Shown here: positions 35,478-43,510 of the stretch, piece by piece
How positions within the stretch are numbered: position 1 is the stretch's first letter
How the letters are laid out: each line of letters starts with the position of its first letter
Source: Brevibacterium sp. UCMA 11754
Lineage (GTDB): Bacteria > Actinomycetota > Actinomycetes > Actinomycetales > Brevibacteriaceae
NCBI RefSeq assembly: GCF_021532275.1
Contig: NZ_JACBOT010000006.1
Location: 1-64,000 of the forward strand
DNA length: 64,000 bases
Direction of reading: 5' to 3'
Translations under genes and position numbers: made by a program
The notes under the pieces: model-generated
What the model was told of the DNA's origin: nothing
What the model saw: only the letters and a program-made list of their open reading frames with translations
Database searches by the model: none

Positions 35478-35989
35478 GCGAACCACGATGGCTCAGCGGT
35501 CCCGATCAGAAAGCCTGGAGAAGCTATCTCACCGGATCCCAGCTGCTGACCACGCAGCTGGACAAGGAACTGAGGGAGCACCACAACATCGGCATGCCCG
35601 AATACGAGATCCTGGTCCGGCTGAGCGAACACGAGAACCGGACGATGCGCATGGCTCTGCTCGCGATGGACACCACGATGTCGCGTTCGCGTCTGACCCA
35701 CAGTGTGGCCCGGATGGAGAAGAAGGGCCTCCTCGAGCGCTTCTCGATTCCCGAAGACGGACGCGGAGTCAACTGCCAGATGACCGATGCTGGCTGGGAG
35801 CTGCTGGTGACCGTGGCTCCCACACATGTGGAAAGCGTCCGCGACCACCTCGTCGACCTGCTCGAGCCAGAGGAGATGGCGACCCTGGGGCGTGTGTTCG
35901 GCAAGGTCACCGCCCACATGCGTGAGATCGGCGAGGGGCCCGTCGATTCACCACCGACCGATGCCGAACCTTCGACGTCTGCGAACTGA
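35474..35989 (+). CDS. MarR-family regulator inside the heme operon
   Basis: A 171-residue winged-helix protein with the MarR layout: an N-terminal dimer helix ([28 protein letters not shown]), recognition region [25 protein letters not shown] and the wing [15 protein letters not shown], then C-terminal helices. It is translationally coupled to hemB by ATGA and precedes hemL by about 60 bases. Its place between hem genes makes heme-operon or heme-stress control plausible, but the ligand and target are unknown. Confidence 0.9.
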   Translation: MSEPRWLSGPDQKAWRSYLTGSQLLTTQLDKELREHHNIGMPEYEILVRLSEHENRTMRMALLAMDTTMSRSRLTHSVARMEKKGLLERFSIPEDGRGVNCQMTDAGWELLVTVAPTHVESVRDHLVDLLEPEEMATLGRVFGKVTAHMREIGEGPVDSPPTDAEPSTSAN

Positions 35990-36004
35990 GCTCACCGACT
36001 CGAC

Positions 36005-36010
36005 TAACAT
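36005..36010 (+). promoter_or_regulatory. Predicted -10 for hemL
   Basis: TAACAT is 41 bases before the hemL ATG, just after the MarR stop. It would give hemL its own transcript with a leader of about 35 bases containing AGGAG. Confidence 0.4.
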
Positions 36011-36051
36011 CTGAACCGACCACCGATCCGGCGACCTCTTCAGGAGAACCC

Positions 36052-37389
36052 ATGAAACACGAGACTGCGAAGTCGGCCGCGCTGTTCGAGCGCGCCGAAC
36101 ATGTCATCCCCGGTGGAGTGAACTCACCGGTGCGGGCCTTCAAAGCCGTCGGAGGCACCCCGCGCTTCATCACCTCGGCGACCGGAGCATGGCTGCGCGA
36201 CGCCGACGGCAATGACTACATCGACCTCATCGGTTCGTGGGGTCCCATGATCATGGGCCACTCCCGCCCCGAGGTGGTCGCGGCTGTGCAGGAAGCCGCC
36301 GTCAAGGGCTTCTCCTTCGGCACCCCGTCAACCGGCGAGGTCGAACTCGCCGAGGAGATCGTCGCCCGCGTCGATCCCGTTGACCAGGTCCGGCTCGTGT
36401 CCTCGGGCACCGAGGCGACCATGAGCGCCATCCGATTGGCCCGCGGATACACGGGCCGGGCGAAGATCGTGAAGTTCGCCGGGTGCTACCACGGACACGT
36501 CGACGCGCTGCTGGCCCAGGCCGGATCCGGTCTGGCGACCTTCTCCCTGCCCGACACCCCGGGTGTGACCGGTGCACAGGCCTCGGACACGATCGTCGTC
36601 GACTACAACGACGCAGCCGGCCTGGAGGCCGTCTTCGCCGAACACGGTGATGAGATCGCCTGCGTCATCACAGAAGCGAGCCCGGGCAACATGGGCGTCG
36701 TGCCTCCTCGCGACGGCTTCACCAATACCGTCCGCCGCCTGACCAGGGCCCACGGTGCATTGATGATCAGCGACGAAGTGATGACTGGCTTCCGCGTCTC
36801 GGCCGCAGGCTGGTACGGCTATGAGGCCGAATCACTCGGCTACCCGGAGGGATCCGCTGACCTGTTCACCTTCGGCAAGGTCATGGGAGGCGGCTTCCCG
36901 GCCGCGGCCTTCGGCGGACGTGCCGACGTGATGGAGCATCTGGCACCGACAGGCCCGGTCTACCAGGCGGGAACCCTGTCCGGAAACCCTGTGGCCACTG
37001 CCGCCGGCCTGACCACGCTGAAGCTGACGACCGAACTCGATGTGTACTCACACATCTCCCGCGCTGCGGACATTCTGCGGCCCGCAGTCTCCTCTGCGCT
37101 GGAGGCTGAAGGGGTGGCCCACACCATTCAATCGGCGAATTCGATGTTCTCCGTCTTCTTCACCGACCATGAGGTCATCAACTACGACGACGCACGGACG
37201 CAAAACGTCGAGCGCTACTCCGCGTTCTTCAACGCCATGTTGGATGCGGGCATCCACATGCCGCCGAGCGCTTTCGAAGCCTGGTTCCTCTCCTACGCCC
37301 ACACCGATGAGATCCTCGATCGGATCATCTCGGCACTGCCGGCCGCAGCCAAGGCGGCAGCGAGTGTCCCGAACACGCAGGGGAACTGA
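36052..37389 (+). CDS. hemL: Glutamate-1-semialdehyde 2,1-aminomutase
   Basis: A 445-residue PLP enzyme that converts glutamate-1-semialdehyde to 5-aminolevulinate, directly after the GluTR step. The PLP lysine is Lys276 in [37 protein letters not shown] and [21 protein letters not shown] are further signatures. AGGAG precedes the ATG. The stop overlaps the next ATG (TGATG). All C5-pathway enzymes up to uroporphyrinogen III are therefore encoded between 30.4 and 37.4 kb; later heme steps are not in the window. Confidence 0.96.
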   Translation: MKHETAKSAALFERAEHVIPGGVNSPVRAFKAVGGTPRFITSATGAWLRDADGNDYIDLIGSWGPMIMGHSRPEVVAAVQEAAVKGFSFGTPSTGEVELAEEIVARVDPVDQVRLVSSGTEATMSAIRLARGYTGRAKIVKFAGCYHGHVDALLAQAGSGLATFSLPDTPGVTGAQASDTIVVDYNDAAGLEAVFAEHGDEIACVITEASPGNMGVVPPRDGFTNTVRRLTRAHGALMISDEVMTGFRVSAAGWYGYEAESLGYPEGSADLFTFGKVMGGGFPAAAFGGRADVMEHLAPTGPVYQAGTLSGNPVATAAGLTTLKLTTELDVYSHISRAADILRPAVSSALEAEGVAHTIQSANSMFSVFFTDHEVINYDDARTQNVERYSAFFNAMLDAGIHMPPSAFEAWFLSYAHTDEILDRIISALPAAAKAAASVPNTQGN

Positions 37390-38030
37390 TGACGACGATC
37401 CACCTGGTCAGGCACGGGGAGGTCGACAATCCGGAGGGCATCCTCTACGGACGGCTGCCGAACTTCGGTCTGACCGAACGCGGCCATGAGATGGCCCGAC
37501 GGGTCGGCGAGCACTTCGCGGCAGCCTCGGCGCCCCCGGTCGAGCTCGTGTGCTCCCCGCTGCTGCGGGCGCAGCAGACGATCACCCCGCTGCGCCAGCG
37601 ACTCGAGCTGCCGGTCTTCACCGATGACCGCGTGATCGAAGCCGCGAACTCCTTCGAAGGCCAGAAGGTCAACGGTCGAAGGTTGGCCGAACCGCGCAAT
37701 CTGCTGCGGCTGTACAACCCGCTGACACCGTCCTGGGGCGAGCCCTACAAGCAGATCGTTCTGCGGATGCAGGCAGCCATGGCCAGCCTGCGCACAAAGC
37801 TTGCCAAGCACGACCCCGAGGCCGAGGGAATCATCGTCTCCCATCAGCTTCCGATCTGGATGACACGCTTGGCGGGGGAGGATCGCTCGCTCGTCCACGA
37901 CCCTCGCAAACGGGAGTGTGACCTGGCATCTATCACCAGTTTCACATTCGAATCGTCCACACTTGTAACCGTGAGTTACGAGAGCATCTGTGCAGATCTG
38001 CAGCCCGGGCAAGCGGTGGCGGGAGCATGA
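37389..38030 (+). CDS. Histidine phosphatase family protein
   Basis: A 213-residue phosphoglycerate-mutase-like phosphatase. The catalytic RHG motif is in IHLVRHGEVDNPEG (His9), with supporting CSPLLRAQQT and the distal IIVSHQLPIW histidine. The position between hemL and the cytochrome c maturation genes is conserved in mycobacteria as I recall it. The substrate is unknown. It overlaps hemL by one base and the thioredoxin-like lipoprotein gene by ATGA. Confidence 0.9.
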   Translation: MTTIHLVRHGEVDNPEGILYGRLPNFGLTERGHEMARRVGEHFAAASAPPVELVCSPLLRAQQTITPLRQRLELPVFTDDRVIEAANSFEGQKVNGRRLAEPRNLLRLYNPLTPSWGEPYKQIVLRMQAAMASLRTKLAKHDPEAEGIIVSHQLPIWMTRLAGEDRSLVHDPRKRECDLASITSFTFESSTLVTVSYESICADLQPGQAVAGA

Positions 38031-38641
38031 ATGCCCGCCCCAATCGGTTCAACCGCACCAACCCGATGAACCGTCGCACCCTCCTGACCGGTCTGGTCGC
38101 TGGCACCGCTGTGGTTCTCAGCGCGTGCAGTGAGAATGACGAACTGGCCGATCAGGCCGGATCCGATCAGGGATATGTGTCCGGCTCCGGTGTCGTGTCC
38201 CAGGTGGCCAAGGACAAACGCGGGGAGCCTCTGGAGCTGAACTTCGAGACACTCGACGGGAAGCCGATGTCGCTGGCCGACCTCCGGCCGACCCCAGTCG
38301 TCATCAACCTCTGGTACGCGGCCTGCCCACCGTGCCGGAAGGAAGCCCCGGCGCTGAAGTCACTGGCCGAGGAATTCGGTGACGAGGTCCAGTTCCTCGG
38401 CGTCAATGTCCGCGACCAGGAGGCCGCAGCGAACGCCTTCGTCTCGAACTACCAGATTCCCTATGCGAACATGCTCGACGCCAACGGCGACATGGTGGCT
38501 CTGCTCTCGGGGGTCCTCCCGCCGCAGGCCACACCCTCCACCGTCGTCCTCGACGCGAAGGGTCGCGCCGCAGCTCGAGTCGTCGGCGAGGTCGATGAGT
38601 CGACGCTCAAAGGACTCATCGAGGACGTGCAGGCGGAGTGA
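38027..38641 (+). CDS. resA: ResA-like thioredoxin lipoprotein
   Basis: A 204-residue exported thiol-disulfide oxidoreductase. The signal peptide ends in lipobox LSAC (Cys34; ATG 38066 would also retain it). The thioredoxin domain (about 65-200) carries the active site WYAACPPCRKEAPAL (Cys100, Cys103) and the cis-Pro region PPQATPSTVVLD. It keeps apocytochrome c haem-binding cysteines reduced outside the membrane, receiving electrons from CcdA encoded next. Overlaps on both sides indicate coupled translation. Confidence 0.92.
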   Translation: MNARPNRFNRTNPMNRRTLLTGLVAGTAVVLSACSENDELADQAGSDQGYVSGSGVVSQVAKDKRGEPLELNFETLDGKPMSLADLRPTPVVINLWYAACPPCRKEAPALKSLAEEFGDEVQFLGVNVRDQEAAANAFVSNYQIPYANMLDANGDMVALLSGVLPPQATPSTVVLDAKGRAAARVVGEVDESTLKGLIEDVQAE

Positions 38642-39402
38642 GTGGAATCGGGGCGGACTTCGCCCAGACGGTTCTCGACGGGCCGCTGCTTCTGGCCGCC
38701 GGCGCGGCCGCACTGGCCGGACTCGTCTCCTTCGCCTCACCCTGCGTGCTGCCGCTGGTCCCCGGCTATGTCGGCTATGTCACCGGGCTGAGCGGATCCT
38801 CCCTCAAGGACAAAGAGACCTGGCGGGTCGTCGTCGGCATCGCACTGTTCGTTCTCGGGTTCACCATCGTCTTCGTCCTGCTGGGGACAGGATTCTCGGC
38901 CCTGGGCGCACTGTTCTCACAGTGGCAGGGACTGCTCATGCGGATCCTCGGCGTCGTCGTCATCATCGCCGGCTTCGTGTTCATGGGCGGCTTCGGCCTG
39001 CTCCAGACCGAGCACCGCATCCGTGCTCGCCCTCAGGCAGGGCTCTGGGGCGCGCCCGTGCTCGGCGCCACCTTCGCCCTCGGCTGGGCCCCGTGCGTGG
39101 GCCCGACTCTGTCGGCAGTTCTGTCGATGTCGGTGAGCTTCGGCGGCGAGGGAACGATCTGGCGCGGCGCACTTTTGGCGTTCGTCTACTGCCTGGGACT
39201 GGGCATTCCCTTCATCCTCCTGGCGGTGGCGATCCACAAGGGTGCAGGCCGCCTGACCTGGGTGCGCAGGCACCAGACGGCGATCGTCCGTGCCGGCGGC
39301 ATCATGCTCATCGTGTTGGGCGTTCTCATGGCCTCGGGGCTGTGGAACGCGTGGATGACCTCTCTGCAGGGTCTGATCTATGATTTCGAAGTGGTGATCT
39401 AG
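38638..39402 (+). CDS. ccdA: Cytochrome c biogenesis protein CcdA
   Basis: A 254-residue membrane protein with six transmembrane segments that carries reducing equivalents from cytosolic thioredoxin to ResA. The two redox-active cysteines are in SFASPCVLPLVPGYVGYVTG and FALGWAPCVGPTLSAVL. GTG at 38638 overlaps the resA stop (GTGA), and the TAG stop overlaps the GTG of resB by one base. Confidence 0.94.
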   Translation: MSGIGADFAQTVLDGPLLLAAGAAALAGLVSFASPCVLPLVPGYVGYVTGLSGSSLKDKETWRVVVGIALFVLGFTIVFVLLGTGFSALGALFSQWQGLLMRILGVVVIIAGFVFMGGFGLLQTEHRIRARPQAGLWGAPVLGATFALGWAPCVGPTLSAVLSMSVSFGGEGTIWRGALLAFVYCLGLGIPFILLAVAIHKGAGRLTWVRRHQTAIVRAGGIMLIVLGVLMASGLWNAWMTSLQGLIYDFEVVI

Positions 39403-41039
39403 TGGCGAAGAAGACCGCCGACAAGAAGGCTGACAACAGCAAGCAGGTTGGCAGCCACAAGTCCGGTGTGAGCCAGCCGCAGCTGGGGTTCATCGGCATG
39501 TGCCGGTGGGCGTGGCGTCAGCTGACGACGATGCGGGTGGCACTGATCCTCCTCCTCGTCTTGGCCTTGGCCGCGATCCCTGGGTCCCTGCTGCCGCAGC
39601 GCATTCAGGATCCGGGCCGGGTCACCACGTTCCTCGAAGCCAATGGTGCGTGGGGGCAGTTCCTCGACACGATCCAGATGTTCGACGTGTACTCCTCGAT
39701 CTGGTTCTCCGCGATCTACCTCCTCCTCATGATCTCGCTGATCGGCTGCGTGATCCCACGCTCGGCCCAGCACTGGAAGGCCATGCGTTCGGCCCCACCC
39801 AAGGCGCCGAGGCGCTTGGGTCGCATGCCCGGATACGAATCCTTCACCTCGGCGACCGGATCAGCCGAATCTCGCGAAGCCGCAGACCAGGGCTTCCTCG
39901 ACACAGCCCAAGCCCGGCTGAAGAAGCTCGGCTACCGCACTGTTCGCCACGACGATCACGTGGCCGCCGAACGCGGCTACCTGCGCGAGACCGGCAACCT
40001 GGTCTTCCATATCGCCCTCCTCGTCGCGACGCTGACGATGGCGATCGGATCCCTGTTCGGCTATCAGGGCCAGCGGATCCTCGTCGAGGGGGAGACCTTC
40101 ACGAACTCTCTGGTTGCCTACGACTCGTTCGAACCGGGTTCATATTACGACGCTAACAACCTGCCGGATTTCCGGCTCAAGCTCGACAGCTTCGAATCCA
40201 CCTTCGACGATCAGGCTCCGGGCAGCCAGTTCGGCCAGCCCCGGACCTTCGATGCGAAGGTCACGGCAACTGCCGATGGGAAGAGCGAGAAGCACACTTT
40301 GCGCGTCAATGAACCCGTGCGCGTGGGCGGGACGGGCGTATACCTGACCGGAAACGGCTACGCTCCGGAGGTCACGGTCAAGGACGCCAAGGGCCAAGTC
40401 GTGCAATCCGGCCCGCAGGTGTTCATCCCCGACGGCGGAGACCCGGGCTACACTTCCGAAGGCGTCATCAAGGTACCCGACTCCGCGGGAACTCAGATGG
40501 GCTTCGTCGGTGTGTTCCTGCCGACGGCGACCCAGAACGAGAACGGCGAACTGGTCTCGAGCTTCGCCGAACTGCGCAATCCCTACCTCGTGATGAGCGG
40601 GTACACCGGTGACCTCGGCCTTGACAACGGAACGCCGCAGTCGGTGTACACGATCGATGCCGAGAACATGACGGAGATGACCAATGCCACTGGCAACCCT
40701 CTGCTCATCCAACTTGCCGAGGGAGAGACCCAGAAGCTGCCCGACGGCGGATCGGTGACCTTCGACGGGGTCAAACGCTACATCGCCGTCGACATCTCCC
40801 AGGACCCGACACAGGGTCTGATGCTCGTCAGCGCGATCGCCGTGCTGCTGGGTCTTGGTCTGTCCCTGTTCGTCCCTCGCCGACGCATGTGGGTGCGCAT
40901 CAAGGACGGCCAGGCCGAAGTTGCGGCTCTAGCCCGCGGTGAGGACCAGTTGGTCGAACGGGCTGCGAAGGACCTCGCGAAGGACCTTGCCGACGAACCG
41001 GACGATGATCCTGACGATGATTCCGACAAACGGATCTGA
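39402..41039 (+). CDS. resB: Cytochrome c biogenesis protein ResB
   Basis: A 545-residue membrane component of the system II cytochrome c synthase. A Lys-rich N terminus is followed by transmembrane segments near residues 50-70, 105-125 and 200-220, a large extracytoplasmic domain (about 225-460) and a last segment (MLVSAIAVLLGLGLSLFV). It forms the haem-handling complex with CcsB encoded downstream. The acidic tail (DEPDDDPDDDSDKRI) is followed directly by repeats that copy the stop region. Confidence 0.93.
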   Translation: MAKKTADKKADNSKQVGSHKSGVSQPQLGFIGMCRWAWRQLTTMRVALILLLVLALAAIPGSLLPQRIQDPGRVTTFLEANGAWGQFLDTIQMFDVYSSIWFSAIYLLLMISLIGCVIPRSAQHWKAMRSAPPKAPRRLGRMPGYESFTSATGSAESREAADQGFLDTAQARLKKLGYRTVRHDDHVAAERGYLRETGNLVFHIALLVATLTMAIGSLFGYQGQRILVEGETFTNSLVAYDSFEPGSYYDANNLPDFRLKLDSFESTFDDQAPGSQFGQPRTFDAKVTATADGKSEKHTLRVNEPVRVGGTGVYLTGNGYAPEVTVKDAKGQVVQSGPQVFIPDGGDPGYTSEGVIKVPDSAGTQMGFVGVFLPTATQNENGELVSSFAELRNPYLVMSGYTGDLGLDNGTPQSVYTIDAENMTEMTNATGNPLLIQLAEGETQKLPDGGSVTFDGVKRYIAVDISQDPTQGLMLVSAIAVLLGLGLSLFVPRRRMWVRIKDGQAEVAALARGEDQLVERAAKDLAKDLADEPDDDPDDDSDKRI

Positions 41040-41075
41040 GGATCTTGACGAATGGATCTGAGGATCGTGACGAAC
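41032..41075 (+). repeat. 22-bp tandem duplication of the resB stop region
   Basis: GGATCTGAGGATC[T/G]TGACGAA[T/C] occurs at 41032-41053 and 41054-41075 (20 of 22 identical). The first copy contains the final Ile codon's end and the TGA of resB. Confidence 0.8.
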
Positions 41076-41080
41076 GGAAG

Positions 41081-41155
41081 GCCCCGGGTCGGAGCGCCCA
41101 GGCTCGGAGCGCTCGGGGTCGGAAGGCCCGAGATCGGAATGCCCGGGGGAGACGA
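41081..41155 (+). repeat. 15-bp tandem repeat x5
   Basis: Five contiguous 15-bp units start at 41081, 41096, 41111, 41126 and 41141, each close to GCCCGGGNTCGGAGN; the fifth is the most diverged. They follow the resB stop duplication after five bases. A 15-bp unit keeps frame, but no start or plausible protein uses it. Confidence 0.8.
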
Positions 41156-41170
41156 ATGATTCGCTTTAGG

Positions 41171-41188
41171 TACTACGCGGAGTAGAAT
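41171..41188 (+). promoter_or_regulatory. ccsB promoter with overlapping palindrome
   Basis: TACT-A-CGCG-G-AGTA (41171-41184, one mismatched pair) overlaps the -10-like TAGAAT (41183-41188), about 97 bases before ccsB. A repressor bound here would block the promoter. The binding protein is unknown. Confidence 0.45.
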
Positions 41189-41284
41189 TGTCGCGGGTCG
41201 GCCCCGACGAGGGCTGCCCTGGCACAGCAACAGCACAGCAACACCCACGACGCAATGGAAGAGCACCGCTGGTGCGGAGGATGT

Positions 41285-42292
41285 ATGGACGTCAACACTG
41301 ACCTCGCAATGTGGTCGAACCAGCTCATCATCTCGGCGATGGTCGTCTACGCCGTCGCTATGATCTTCTATGCCTTCGACCTGTTCGGCGGGCGCGAACT
41401 CAAGCAGTCCGAAATCGGTGCGACGAGTGCTGCCAAGCCCTCGAATGTGCGACGCACGAACAGGAAGGCCACCACGGCACTCCTCGATCCGCCTGAGACC
41501 GAGGCGTCGGCAGAGGTCACGACCGGGTCCGGCAGAGATAAGCCTCGGCGTGGGGCAAGGATCGGCACCTCGCTCCTCGTCCTTGCTGCCGTTCTTCACG
41601 TGGCCGCTGTACTCACTCGCGCGCTGTCGGTGATGCGTGTGCCGTGGGGCAACATGATGGAATACGTCCTCACTGCCACCGTGATCACCGTCATCGTCTT
41701 CCTCATCGTCAACGTGAAGAAGGACATCCGCTACCTGGGAACGATCGTGGCCGGAGGAGTGCTCCTGTGCTTGGGTCTGGCCATTACGGTCTTCTACACA
41801 CCAGCCGCGAAGCTCATCCCGGCGCTCGACTCGTACTGGATCGCCATCCACGTACCCATCGCAATCCTGTCGACCTCACTGCTTTACATCTCCGCGATCC
41901 TCGCCGTGTTCCAGATCCTGAAGAACGCACAGGAGACCAAGGACCCGAAGTGGCTGCGGTTCATGCGTCGGATGCCCGCGAGCATCGACCTGGAACGGTT
42001 CTCCTACACGATCGCCGCGGTCGGATTCATCACGTGGACGTTCACCCTCATCGCCGGCGCCATCTGGGCCGAGGTGGCTTGGAGCCGCTACTGGGGCTGG
42101 GACTCGAAGGAGATCTGGACGTTCGTCGTCTGGGTCATCTACGCCGCGTACCTGCATGCCCGCGCCACACGCGGTTGGGGGCCGACAAAAGTCGCAGTGC
42201 TCAACCTCGTCGGCATCGCCACGGTGATCTTCAACTTCACCGTCGTCAACATGTACTTCAACGGCCTGCACTCGTACTCGGGACTCGGCTGA
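41285..42292 (+). CDS. ccsB: Cytochrome c biogenesis protein CcsB (ResC/CcsA family)
   Basis: A 335-residue membrane protein with about eight transmembrane segments. The WWD-type haem-binding domain is present as RYWGWDSKEIWTFVVW (about residues 265-282), and conserved histidines flank it (IHVPIAI, LHARATRGW). It binds haem with ResB and attaches it to apocytochrome c. ATG at 41285 is chosen for GGAGG just upstream; ATG 41255 has no such site. A basic cytosolic insert (about 45-90) is poorly conserved in nature. It completes resA-ccdA-resB-ccsB. Confidence 0.93.
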   Translation: MDVNTDLAMWSNQLIISAMVVYAVAMIFYAFDLFGGRELKQSEIGATSAAKPSNVRRTNRKATTALLDPPETEASAEVTTGSGRDKPRRGARIGTSLLVLAAVLHVAAVLTRALSVMRVPWGNMMEYVLTATVITVIVFLIVNVKKDIRYLGTIVAGGVLLCLGLAITVFYTPAAKLIPALDSYWIAIHVPIAILSTSLLYISAILAVFQILKNAQETKDPKWLRFMRRMPASIDLERFSYTIAAVGFITWTFTLIAGAIWAEVAWSRYWGWDSKEIWTFVVWVIYAAYLHARATRGWGPTKVAVLNLVGIATVIFNFTVVNMYFNGLHSYSGLG

Positions 42293-42307
42293 TCTGCGGT
42301 CAGGCCT

Positions 42308-42380
42308 GCACAGCAGCCTGAGCCGCACAGCAGCCCGCGCCGAGCTGCAGCCAGCGCCGAGCTGTAGCCAGCGCCGAGGC
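42308..42380. repeat. 17-bp tandem tract after ccsB
   Basis: Units at 42308, 42325, 42339, 42356 and a partial unit at 42373. The two GCCGAGCTG units differ at one base only (GCAGCC versus GTAGCC). Confidence 0.65.
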
Positions 42381-42551
42381 AGATCACACCTGAGTCACGA
42401 CGCTCCAGGGCTACTTCCCGGGCGATGGCCCTGCCTACGACGCTCGGCAATCCAAGCACAGTCTTGGGCCTACGCACCAACACCAACTGTTGCTGGCTAC
42501 GCGATGCTCTTGTGTGCCGCAGATTCAAATCGACTGCAGAGAGCCCCCTAG

Positions 42552-42589
42552 AACCCGTTCAGCGTGAGGCAACCCGTTCAGCGTGAGGC
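42552..42589. repeat. Exact 19-bp tandem duplication
   Basis: AACCCGTTCAGCGTGAGGC is present twice with no gap, about 70 bases beyond the 3' end of the minus-strand PLDc_N gene. Confidence 0.8.
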
Positions 42590-42660
42590 AACGGGGCCCG
42601 CTGAGCCTCAGTCCGCGGCCGCTCAGCGCCGGTCAGACGAGGGAGTGCGCGGGCCAGCAC

Positions 42661-43101
42661 TCAGTTCGAGTGGCCGCGTCCGTCGCCGGTGGAACCGCCC
42701 GAACCGTGTTCGTCGGTGTCGGCGGAATGAGTGTCGGAATCGGCGGAGGCATCGTCGCCGATGTCATCTGCTGCGCCGGGGGTCTTGTCCTCGGGCTTCT
42801 GCGCCTCGGGAGCGTGCTTTCCCAACTTGACGTCGCGATCGACTTTGCGCAGATAGTCATCGTCATCGTCCGGGGCGCTGGGGCCGCGCTGACGAGGCGC
42901 TGCTGAGGGCTTGTCCTCAGTCCCCCGGCCGAAGACGTACCAGAGGACGAAGCCGATCACGGGGATCAGCACAATGATGATCGCCCACACGGGTTTGGGC
43001 AGGACTCGGATCAGACCACGATCGCGCAGAAGGCAATCGAAGAGTCCGTACAGTGTGACCGCTGCCGCCAGGACGATCGCGGCAATGAGTATTCGAGCCA
43101 T
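42661..43101 (-). CDS. PLDc_N-domain small membrane protein
   Basis: A 146-residue protein with two transmembrane segments (ILIAAIVLAAAVTLYGLFDCL and VWAIIIVLIPVIGFVLWYVFG) separated by the RDRGLIRVLPKP loop, the pattern of the phospholipase D nuclease N-terminal domain family without any nuclease domain. The tail (about 60-146) is acidic and low complexity with repeated Asp, Ser and Gly. ATG 43101 is preferred over GTG/ATG starts upstream because a TATCCT lies six bases before it. Function unknown. Confidence 0.85.
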   Translation of the reverse strand: MARILIAAIVLAAAVTLYGLFDCLLRDRGLIRVLPKPVWAIIIVLIPVIGFVLWYVFGRGTEDKPSAAPRQRGPSAPDDDDDYLRKVDRDVKLGKHAPEAQKPEDKTPGAADDIGDDASADSDTHSADTDEHGSGGSTGDGRGHSN

Positions 43102-43107
43102 GCACCC

Positions 43108-43113
43108 AGGATA
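43108..43113 (-). promoter_or_regulatory. Predicted -10, leaderless PLDc_N gene
   Basis: Minus-strand TATCCT is six bases before the ATG at 43101. Confidence 0.45.
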
Positions 43114-43144
43114 GTCCACTAACCTGAACACCCGCCCACACGGG

Positions 43145-43178
43145 CAGTGATGAATCACTGATGTGGACGGACTAAAAT
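43145..43178 (+). promoter_or_regulatory. Palindrome and -10 of the DUF4229 gene
   Basis: CAGTGAT-GA-ATCACTG (43145-43160) has perfect 7-bp arms. TAAAAT (43173-43178) is seven bases before the ATG at 43186. The palindrome occupies the -35 region of this promoter and lies 32 bases upstream of the divergent PLDc_N -10, so one regulator could control both small membrane proteins. Confidence 0.5.
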
Positions 43179-43185
43179 AGGTGCA

Positions 43186-43452
43186 ATGCGCAACTTCTGG
43201 ATCTATACATTGGCTCGTCTGGGCATCATCGTCGCCGTTGGGCTGATTCTGCAGCCATTCCTCGGGTTCAACCTCGTGATGGCGATGGCTGCGATCGTCA
43301 TCGGAGCCATCCTCAGCTATCTCTTCTTGGGCGGCATGCGCGCCAAGGTGGCCGAAGATATCGAGAAGCGCGTTGCGAAGCGGGAAACGGCTCCTAAGCT
43401 CAAGAATGTTGACGAGGATGCCGAAGACCGTATCGTCGACGAAGGGAACTGA
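43186..43452 (+). CDS. DUF4229 membrane protein
   Basis: An 88-residue protein with two transmembrane segments (FWIYTLARLGIIVAVGLILQP and LVMAMAAIVIGAILSYLFLGG) and a charged tail (VAEDIEKRVAKRE). It matches the actinobacterial DUF4229 family, whose genes commonly lie between cytochrome c maturation and menA, as here. Function unknown; involvement in respiration is only positional inference. Confidence 0.87.
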   Translation: MRNFWIYTLARLGIIVAVGLILQPFLGFNLVMAMAAIVIGAILSYLFLGGMRAKVAEDIEKRVAKRETAPKLKNVDEDAEDRIVDEGN

Positions 43453-43453
43453 G

Positions 43454-43510
43454 CCAGGCTACAGCGCCAGGCCCAGGCTACAGCGCCAGGCCCAGGCTAC
43501 AGCGCCAGGC
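43454..43510 (-). repeat. 19-bp perfect tandem repeat x3 containing the menA stop
   Basis: CCAGGCTACAGCGCCAGGC is repeated exactly at 43454, 43473 and 43492. Read on the minus strand, each unit repeats the last menA codons (GLAL) and the TAG stop. The array fills the gap between the convergent DUF4229 and menA genes. Confidence 0.9.

Larger units (their letters stand above)
42293..42660. other. 368-bp gene-free region with two tandem-repeat tracts
   Basis: No convincing gene was seen. Directly after ccsB lies a 17-bp periodic tract (42308-42380): two units beginning GCACAGCAGCC, then two and a half beginning GCCGAGCTG. Further on is an exact 19-bp tandem duplication (42552-42570, 42571-42589; AACCCGTTCAGCGTGAGGC). 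The rest (about 42381-42550) shows neither promoter nor coding character. Confidence 0.6.
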
